From: Nostoc carneum NIES-2107
Lineage (GTDB): Bacteria > Cyanobacteriota > Cyanobacteriia > Cyanobacteriales > Nostocaceae
Length of the DNA stretch: 64,000 nt
Reading direction: 5' to 3'
Assembly: GCA_002368155.1 (NCBI GenBank)
Contig: AP018180.1
Span: forward strand, 5,753,430-5,817,429
Below are positions 58,683 through 64,000 of the stretch, piece by piece; position 1 is the first letter of the stretch; the number at the start of each line of letters is the position of its first letter. The notes under the pieces are model-generated. The model worked only from the letters and a program-made list of their open reading frames with translations. It did not search any database and was not told the DNA's origin. A program made the translations under genes and the position numbers.

Positions 58683-59747
58683 TTAATTATCGCGCTGACT
58701 TAGCCTTAATTCTATCTGCTCTAGGGCTGCCTGCCACACTTCATAGCCATCAGGGGATAGATGTAAACCATCAGTAGTTAACTCTAGGCGCAAATTACCT
58801 TCAAAGTCTGTAAACCATCTATACATATTTGCATAACTAACTTTTTCTTGTTTGGCCATTAATGCCAGTTGATTATTGAGATTACGAATCCGTTGGTTAG
58901 AAATTGTTGACAGGCGAGTAGGTAAAATCGATTGCACAATAATTTGCGCTTTTGGATGATTCTGCTTTAAGCGGCGCATAATTTGGCGATGATTACGCAA
59001 AATTACATCATCACTTAGACCTTTGCGTAAATCATTAATCCCAGCCATGACATATATCACATCTGGTCGCGTTTGGGAAAATGCTCCTAATCTTTTTAAC
59101 ACACCACCAGAAGTATCTCCAGATATACCTTGATTAAGCCACAATTTAGTAGTTGGTAGTTTTTCCTCAGGAAACCACATACTCAAAGAATCGCCTACCA
59201 TAATTCCTAGATGATTTCCACCTTGACTTTGAGCAACGGCTTTGGCTTCCAAAGCTAATAAACGTTTCCAGTCTTCGTAGGTTAACTGCGGTTTCTTAGC
59301 TGACTCTGAGAGCGATCGCAAGGTATCATCATCTACAGCTTTAGAAACTTGACCTGATTTTAGAGCTGCCAGTCTTTGATAATAAAGTTGACTACCTGAT
59401 GCCAGAGTGCGGTTTGTACCAACAGAAATAGGATTAAGTGATGATTGTAATGGCGTTGCTAACTCCTGGTTAGTCAAATCTGGTAAAGAGAAATTACCAT
59501 TGGGGATGGTTTTTTTTGCTAATGCTGGCTGCGTATTTAAAAATTGCAAAGCCTGACTAGTAAAGTCCGATAGGGAGATGTCAAAACTAGGGATGGCTTT
59601 TTCGCCTACTGTTAGCTGCGAATTTTGATTTAATTCCCACTTTAATTGAGAATTTTCTGGCAGGATAATCGACATCTGGGGAAGAGCCGATGCTGGTATT
59701 GCCAATCCTGTTAACAAGCTTGCTGCCAACAGATAAGAATCCCTCAT
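58683..59747 (-). CDS. Secreted SGNH/GDSL hydrolase
   Basis: 354 residues from the ATG at 59747, which has AGGAGAG upstream and opens a clear signal peptide (SYLLAASLLTGLAIPASA). An in-frame start at 59807 lacks these features. SGNH blocks: IMVGDSLSMWFP (nucleophile Ser), NQGISGDTSGGVL, YVMAGINDLRKG (Asn) and TDGLHLSPDGYEVW (Asp-His). The ~150 residues before the catalytic domain are low-complexity. It is a probable periplasmic esterase or lipase-like enzyme. It lies just downstream of nothing else in its strand, with DUF4864 following. Confidence 0.9.
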   Translation of the reverse strand: MRDSYLLAASLLTGLAIPASALPQMSIILPENSQLKWELNQNSQLTVGEKAIPSFDISLSDFTSQALQFLNTQPALAKKTIPNGNFSLPDLTNQELATPLQSSLNPISVGTNRTLASGSQLYYQRLAALKSGQVSKAVDDDTLRSLSESAKKPQLTYEDWKRLLALEAKAVAQSQGGNHLGIMVGDSLSMWFPEEKLPTTKLWLNQGISGDTSGGVLKRLGAFSQTRPDVIYVMAGINDLRKGLSDDVILRNHRQIMRRLKQNHPKAQIIVQSILPTRLSTISNQRIRNLNNQLALMAKQEKVSYANMYRWFTDFEGNLRLELTTDGLHLSPDGYEVWQAALEQIELRLSQRDN

Positions 59748-60427
59748 CGCTTTATCTCTCCTATACTCATGATTTGATGACAGTATTACCTGAATACACT
59801 CAGGCAAATTTTACTTCGGTTAAGTCTTATTGTGATTGACTTCGTCTAGGTCTGTAAAGCAGGTTCACGGACTCCAATTGGACAATTTACAATCTCTTTA
59901 AAGCAGGTTTTTGCTCAAATTAGACAACTTTGCCCTATAGCAAGACTTTAAATACCACACTGATTTTACTATCCCTGAGACTGGCATCACCGAGATTTAA
60001 GTGTTTTACGCAAATCTTGGCTGGCTCAACAGGATAAATCTATGATTTATGTGTAATATCTCAGACTCTTCATTTAAGTAAATACACATACATTAAACTG
60101 TGAATGCTTTTTGATGTTTTCATCAACACCCAATTTAAGTGGAACACATCTCATACTACGGATGACAATTTCGTGCAGTACAGGATTACAGCGGTGTTTA
60201 TAGCTTTGCACCATAGCTGTTGTAGAGAACATCTGCAATCTTCTGTTACATACAATATCTTACTATAGGACTCATATTTGATTTTTGCAGTTCAGGTAGG
60301 ATGCGTTAGCGATAGCGTAACGCATCAGTGCCAATGCTTTTCGTGCTAAGAACAATTTGAAACCTCAAAACTTTGAGGTTTTGAGGTCTAGACTTTGGGG
60401 TTTAAAGTTACTTGTCTGGCGCAAAGT
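59748..60427. other. Spacer with a palindromic repeat
   Basis: The GATGCGTTA palindrome copy is at 60300-60326. 59865-59945 has two GCAGGTT/TTAGACAA-like repeats of ~50 bases (AAAGCAGGTTCACGG, AAAGCAGGTTTTTGC). 60360-60405 has a CCTCAAAACTTTGAGGTTTTGAGG hairpin. There is no gene. Confidence 0.55.
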
Positions 60428-61342
60428 TTATAATTCTGGCTTTGGTGCTTGACCTAAAGAACAACGGTCAAACCACTCTTGATATTTTTGACGGTGTTCT
60501 TCATCTTCCACGACAATTGACACTTGTACCTGCTTACAACCTTGCTGCTTTTCAAGTGCGATCGCATTTAACAGTAGGCTAGCAATTTTTGGAGAGGTAA
60601 ACAAGCCGCTTACAGTTAAACCATCTGCCAAACTTGCAACTTGTGGTATCTTTCCTGTATTCAATTCAATCCCAGAAATTTCTTCTTGTCCTAAATCAAT
60701 TTCAGCTAATTGTTTATGCTCTGGACTAACTTGTTCCACAATTAGCTTTTCACGCCGTACAGGAACTTGTACCATCCGGGTTTCAATTTCCTTACGGACA
60801 ATTATATCTCCAACTTTCCGCTTTTCACTATTAATTATCAAGCGTTCTTCTAGTAATTTAATAGTCCTCTCGTCGCTAATTTCTGAAGATTTAGCAGTAT
60901 CTAAGCTGCCATTTATAGTTGGGCTATGAGCCATTTCCCCAGTTGAGCCATTAGATACAATTTGCTCGCTGGGTTTATTTGTTCCTAAATTATCTGACAT
61001 ATTTTCTATCTCTGATTTTTCTAAATCTATGAGGATTGATTTAGTAGGATTATCAATTTTTTTAATTCTCTGGCTCCTGAGTAGAAATGACTTATGCTTC
61101 TCAGCGACTCGTTGAGAACCAGATTCTATATTATTTTGATTTATCTGTTTAGATATAACTAAATTTAGCCGATTTTGAGCATCTAGAACTAAATCTTTGA
61201 CGACACCAAGCAGTTGCCCTTGCCTATCTATGACAGCAAAATTCCTAACTTTGCTTCCCAAATTATCCAGCAAGTTGCTAATACGTTGATTAATGGCTGG
61301 ACTTACTTGCCCATTATTTCGTGACAAAGTTTGGCTATTCAT
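60428..61342 (-). CDS. PRC-barrel/DUF2382 protein, diverged member
   Basis: 304 residues. The N-terminal part (~25-70) is a weak PRC-barrel (FAVIDRQGQLLGVVKDLVLD). A long polar linker follows to ~160. The DUF2382 domain is at ~160-290: IKLLEERLIINSEKRKVGDI, VRKEIETRMVQVPVRREKLI and a basic/acid-rich C-terminus. It lacks the full second PRC half seen in its two neighbours. DUF2382 proteins are stress-linked in cyanobacteria. The gene is 147 bases from the next copy, same strand. Confidence 0.82.
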   Translation of the reverse strand: MNSQTLSRNNGQVSPAINQRISNLLDNLGSKVRNFAVIDRQGQLLGVVKDLVLDAQNRLNLVISKQINQNNIESGSQRVAEKHKSFLLRSQRIKKIDNPTKSILIDLEKSEIENMSDNLGTNKPSEQIVSNGSTGEMAHSPTINGSLDTAKSSEISDERTIKLLEERLIINSEKRKVGDIIVRKEIETRMVQVPVRREKLIVEQVSPEHKQLAEIDLGQEEISGIELNTGKIPQVASLADGLTVSGLFTSPKIASLLLNAIALEKQQGCKQVQVSIVVEDEEHRQKYQEWFDRCSLGQAPKPEL

Positions 61343-61488
61343 AAGGCAAAATTTATTTAACTGCTATGTGACCAGCGAACTGCTATTTTGAGCTAAATAA
61401 TTGAGTAGAAGTACAGGCAAAGCTATCTGCTAACTTTACCTGCACTTTATTTAATTAGTTATTAGCTATTAACTAATAACTAAGTTAA

Positions 61489-62415
61489 TTAGCGTTCTTC
61501 AATTGGTAGACCACCAGTGGTATCTACATCTAATTCTTCACGACGTACAGTTGCTTGAGCCTCCGATGTTTCTTGCTCAACAACTTTTTTAACTCTGACT
61601 TCTTCACGTACTACTGTTTCTTTGCGAATGTCAGGAGTTTCTTCATAAAGTTCTACACGAGCAACTTCACCCTCACGGAAGTTAGCTTCGCCTGGAGTCA
61701 CAGCAGTACCCGCATCGGTTGGTGTAACACGCTCAATTACTACACGTTCTCTTTCTAGAGGAACAGCTACTCTTGCAGTGTCAGTTTCGACGCGCTTACC
61801 AATTGCTACTTCTCCAGCTTTTTGGCGTTTCTTATTAGCAATTAGCCGTTCTTCATATAATCTCAGAGTTTGATTATCCGCCTCGTTAATTCCAAACAAA
61901 GAAGGCTCATGTTCGTAACGGTAAGTATCGCGGTTGTAAGTTGGGGTTGGTGTAACCGCTGGTTGATAATTTCTATCTAGAGGTGCAGCAGCATCTACAG
62001 GTGTTGCTGATTCTAGAGTCGATGTGCTTTCTACAGCTCGGTTTGATGCTAAGTCACCAGGACGACGATAAACACCACGTACACGCTCTTCATAGTCGTA
62101 ATCAACTCCTGAGCGTTCATTAAACTCAGGTAAATCATCTGCTTGCTGTCTGGTCATGCCAATAGCATAAACTCGATCAACGTTATAGTCGATGCGCGCA
62201 CGTCCAATGGGTAACAATACTTTTTTACCAAAAATCCAGAAACCCAAATCCACGACTAAATAACGGAAATGTCCTTCATCGTCTACTAAAACATCGCTAA
62301 CACTACCAATCTTGTCATCAGTGCCTTCTGCATAGACACCAAGTCCCTTAATATCATCACCTTGAAAAGTATCGCGGTAGTTGGGATCAAAATCTTCTAG
62401 TTTGTAAAGAGCCAT
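61489..62415 (-). CDS. PRC-barrel/DUF2382 protein
   Basis: 308 residues. The PRC-barrel covers ~20-95 (IKGLGVYAEGTDDKIGSVSD, YLVVDLGFWIFGKKVLLPIG). A linker is followed by DUF2382 (~180-300) with LRLYEERLIANKKRQKAGEV and REEVRVKKVVEQETSEAQ. The first residues MALYKLEDFDPNYRDTFQGD are shared with the copy at 62973. It is probably soluble. Clear paralogue of both neighbours. Confidence 0.87.
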   Translation of the reverse strand: MALYKLEDFDPNYRDTFQGDDIKGLGVYAEGTDDKIGSVSDVLVDDEGHFRYLVVDLGFWIFGKKVLLPIGRARIDYNVDRVYAIGMTRQQADDLPEFNERSGVDYDYEERVRGVYRRPGDLASNRAVESTSTLESATPVDAAAPLDRNYQPAVTPTPTYNRDTYRYEHEPSLFGINEADNQTLRLYEERLIANKKRQKAGEVAIGKRVETDTARVAVPLERERVVIERVTPTDAGTAVTPGEANFREGEVARVELYEETPDIRKETVVREEVRVKKVVEQETSEAQATVRREELDVDTTGGLPIEER

Positions 62416-62972
62416 TTTATGTTTACCTCAAATTATTCTCTTTCATCCGTTAATAACTAAAGTATAAATTTATATATTTTTTGCCATCTGACCAACGACT
62501 GAAGTAATGCGATATTTTTTTATCTCAAGTAGTATATTTTTTGGTAATTTATATAATGCTTAATCCTAAATTAGCTCATATAAATTAAATATTTAAAATT
62601 GCTCAATCAGTATTTCAAATTTATTAATTTTAATTACAATGTTTATTCTTAAAAAATTAGTTAATACATATTATTTCATCTCATCTAGGTAGCCCAGTAG
62701 CATTCAAAATGCCTGTACTATAAGAGTTATACCAATTTGGTAAAATGTGACAAATTGTAGGGGTAAGGCAATGCCTTGCCCTCTAGAATATATTGATGTA
62801 TCTCATCCTTTCATAAAAAAATAGATGGGTTAATAACACCCATCCATATTTTCTAGTGGAATAGTGAATTTTACGTCAGTTTGTTCTAATTAGAGAACTT
62901 CATATACTGGATAGTATGCCGTTCTCTTCTAAAAATAAAACTGGATTTGATATCTTTAAATCTTGAATGTGA
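62416..62972. other. Spacer with a degenerate MITE copy
   Basis: 62729-62812 is a MITE copy (ATACCAATTTGGTAAAAT, GGCAATGCC centre) that has lost its right end. 62820-62850 has a TAATAACACCCATCC stretch. There is no gene. Confidence 0.6.
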
Positions 62973-63812
62973 CTAAATTAAGTTATCTCTACCAGGAGCA
63001 GTTTCATTCACATTCAAATTACCAGAAGTATCAATATCTAACTCTTCACGGCGAATTGTTTCTTCTGCTTCAACGGTGTCGCTATCAACCACTTTTCTCA
63101 CTCGAACTTCTTCACGCACAAAGGTTTCTTTCCGAATCTCAGGGGTTTCTTCGTAAACTTCTATGCGTGCTACTTCTCCTTCTTGGAAGTGGGATTCTCT
63201 AGCATCTACCACAGCATCTTCCACTGTAGGAGTAACTCTTTCAATTACAACGCGCTCTTTTTGAATAGGTACGGAAACTTGTGCAGTTTCAGTTTCAATG
63301 CGCTTACCAACTGTAACTTCTCCAGCCTTAACCCGATTTTTGTTAGCAATCAATCTTTCTTCATAAAGTTTGAAAGTTTGATGATCTCGCTCATTTAAAT
63401 CGTATAAATCAGGTTCTTGGTAATTATAGCTATCCCGGTCGTAAGTGAATTGGCTATTTGGCGAACGATAAGTACTGCGGACATTCTCTTCATAGTCGGG
63501 ATCGACGACTAAGTTATCTCTATATTCAGGTAATCTTGCTACCTGTTCTTTACTTAATCCATCAACATAAACACGTTTTTGATCGTAATTAATCCGAGAC
63601 AACCCTATTGGTAGTAATATTTTTTTATCAACCGCATCTAAACTTGTATTAATAACTAAATAGCGAAAACGTCCATCTTGGTCAACTAAAGCATCATCAA
63701 CCGAACCAATTCTAACTCCACTTTCAGTGTAGAGATCCAAAACTTTAACGTCTTCACCACCAAATATTTCTTTGTAGTCGGGTTCAAAATCTTCAAGTCT
63801 GTAGAGAGGCAT
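62973..63812 (-). CDS. PRC-barrel/DUF2382 protein
   Basis: 279 residues. It opens MPLYRLEDFEPDYKEIFGGE with a PRC-barrel to ~95 (SGVRIGSVDDALVDQDGRFR, KILLPIGLSRINYDQKRVYV). DUF2382 spans ~145-265 (FKLYEERLIANKNRVKAGEV, VPIQKERVVIERVTP). It is the best-preserved member of the three-gene set and probably the first in the local tandem order. No conclusion on substrate or partner is possible. Confidence 0.87.
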   Translation of the reverse strand: MPLYRLEDFEPDYKEIFGGEDVKVLDLYTESGVRIGSVDDALVDQDGRFRYLVINTSLDAVDKKILLPIGLSRINYDQKRVYVDGLSKEQVARLPEYRDNLVVDPDYEENVRSTYRSPNSQFTYDRDSYNYQEPDLYDLNERDHQTFKLYEERLIANKNRVKAGEVTVGKRIETETAQVSVPIQKERVVIERVTPTVEDAVVDARESHFQEGEVARIEVYEETPEIRKETFVREEVRVRKVVDSDTVEAEETIRREELDIDTSGNLNVNETAPGRDNLI

Positions 63813-64000
63813 AGGTTATTCCAATGTGGCTGAAAATATATATGCATTAGCCTAAAAATTATGGAATAATTTTTCCTCCTGCTGGCGACTGAATTCTAGA
63901 AAAAGCTTCATGCTTAATAGGTGAAAAAATCAGAAGTATCAACTAATTTAATTACCAATTGGCATATAACTTAAGATATAGGAGTCTCGTATAATTGCTG
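63813..64000. other. Upstream region of the last gene, to window edge
   Basis: It is AT-rich and carries the probable promoter of the DUF2382 gene at 63812. Nothing else is seen. Confidence 0.4.

Overview
The window reads as chromosome of a filamentous, probably heterocystous (Nostocales-type) cyanobacterium. The evidence is the many GCGATCGC (HIP1) sites, dense heptanucleotide repeats of the CCCCAGT/CCCCAAT/GGTAATT type, and the genes themselves: chlL-chlN for dark chlorophyll synthesis, hoxE-hoxF, a one-helix high-light-inducible protein, a Psb34-like protein, a lone cyanophycin-synthetase-like ATP-grasp protein and a large phytochrome-like hybrid kinase.

Layout. 1-4525: carA (partial), a retropepsin-like lipoprotein, trpD, a Dam-like methylase and an Hli protein. 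4953-16648: the most interesting locus, seven genes all on the minus strand. They encode, in transcription order, a dynamin-like GTPase, an Hsp70/actin-fold ATPase, two unrecognised proteins, a ZorA-like MotA/TolQ/ExbB channel with a long tail, a ZorB-like MotB/OmpA protein and a ZorC-like EH-signature protein. This looks like a Zorya-type proton-driven membrane machine without the usual ZorD or ZorE effector, fused by gene order to an Hsp70/dynamin pair that resembles SrfB/SrfC. 17679-29061: ATP-grasp protein, chlN, a chlL/chlN-linked gene, chlL, a candidate structured RNA, small conserved proteins, an SDR, then hoxF and hoxE. 29387-33427: a frameshifted coiled-coil gene and a scrambled IS1634-like element with an ISL3 element nested in it. 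33428-44715: repeats, a zinc-ribbon protein, rtcA, recQ, two tiny membrane-protein genes (one degenerate), an acyl-ACP/acyl-CoA synthetase, a YlqD-like protein, and an intact paralogue of the frameshifted gene. 44728-54551: a TPR protein, a hybrid histidine kinase whose GAF domain looks like a DXCF cyanobacteriochrome carrying a 19-residue duplication, and a CyRepA1-type replication protein. 54940-63812: psb34, a secreted basic protein, a PhyH dioxygenase, a FAD amine oxidase, a DUF4864 protein, an SGNH hydrolase and three PRC-barrel/DUF2382 paralogues.

Repeats shape the window. Heptad arrays fill most spacers and also reach into coding sequence: a trpD linker, the CyRepA1 gene, and the stop codon of the hybrid kinase. 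A ~100-bp palindromic MITE-like family with ATACCAATT ends occurs at least five times, once interrupted by a second repeat. Two minisatellites (42 bp and 21 bp units) keep both strands open and create false ORFs. I saw no tRNA, rRNA or CRISPR array. All family assignments come from reading motifs by eye, with no database search.
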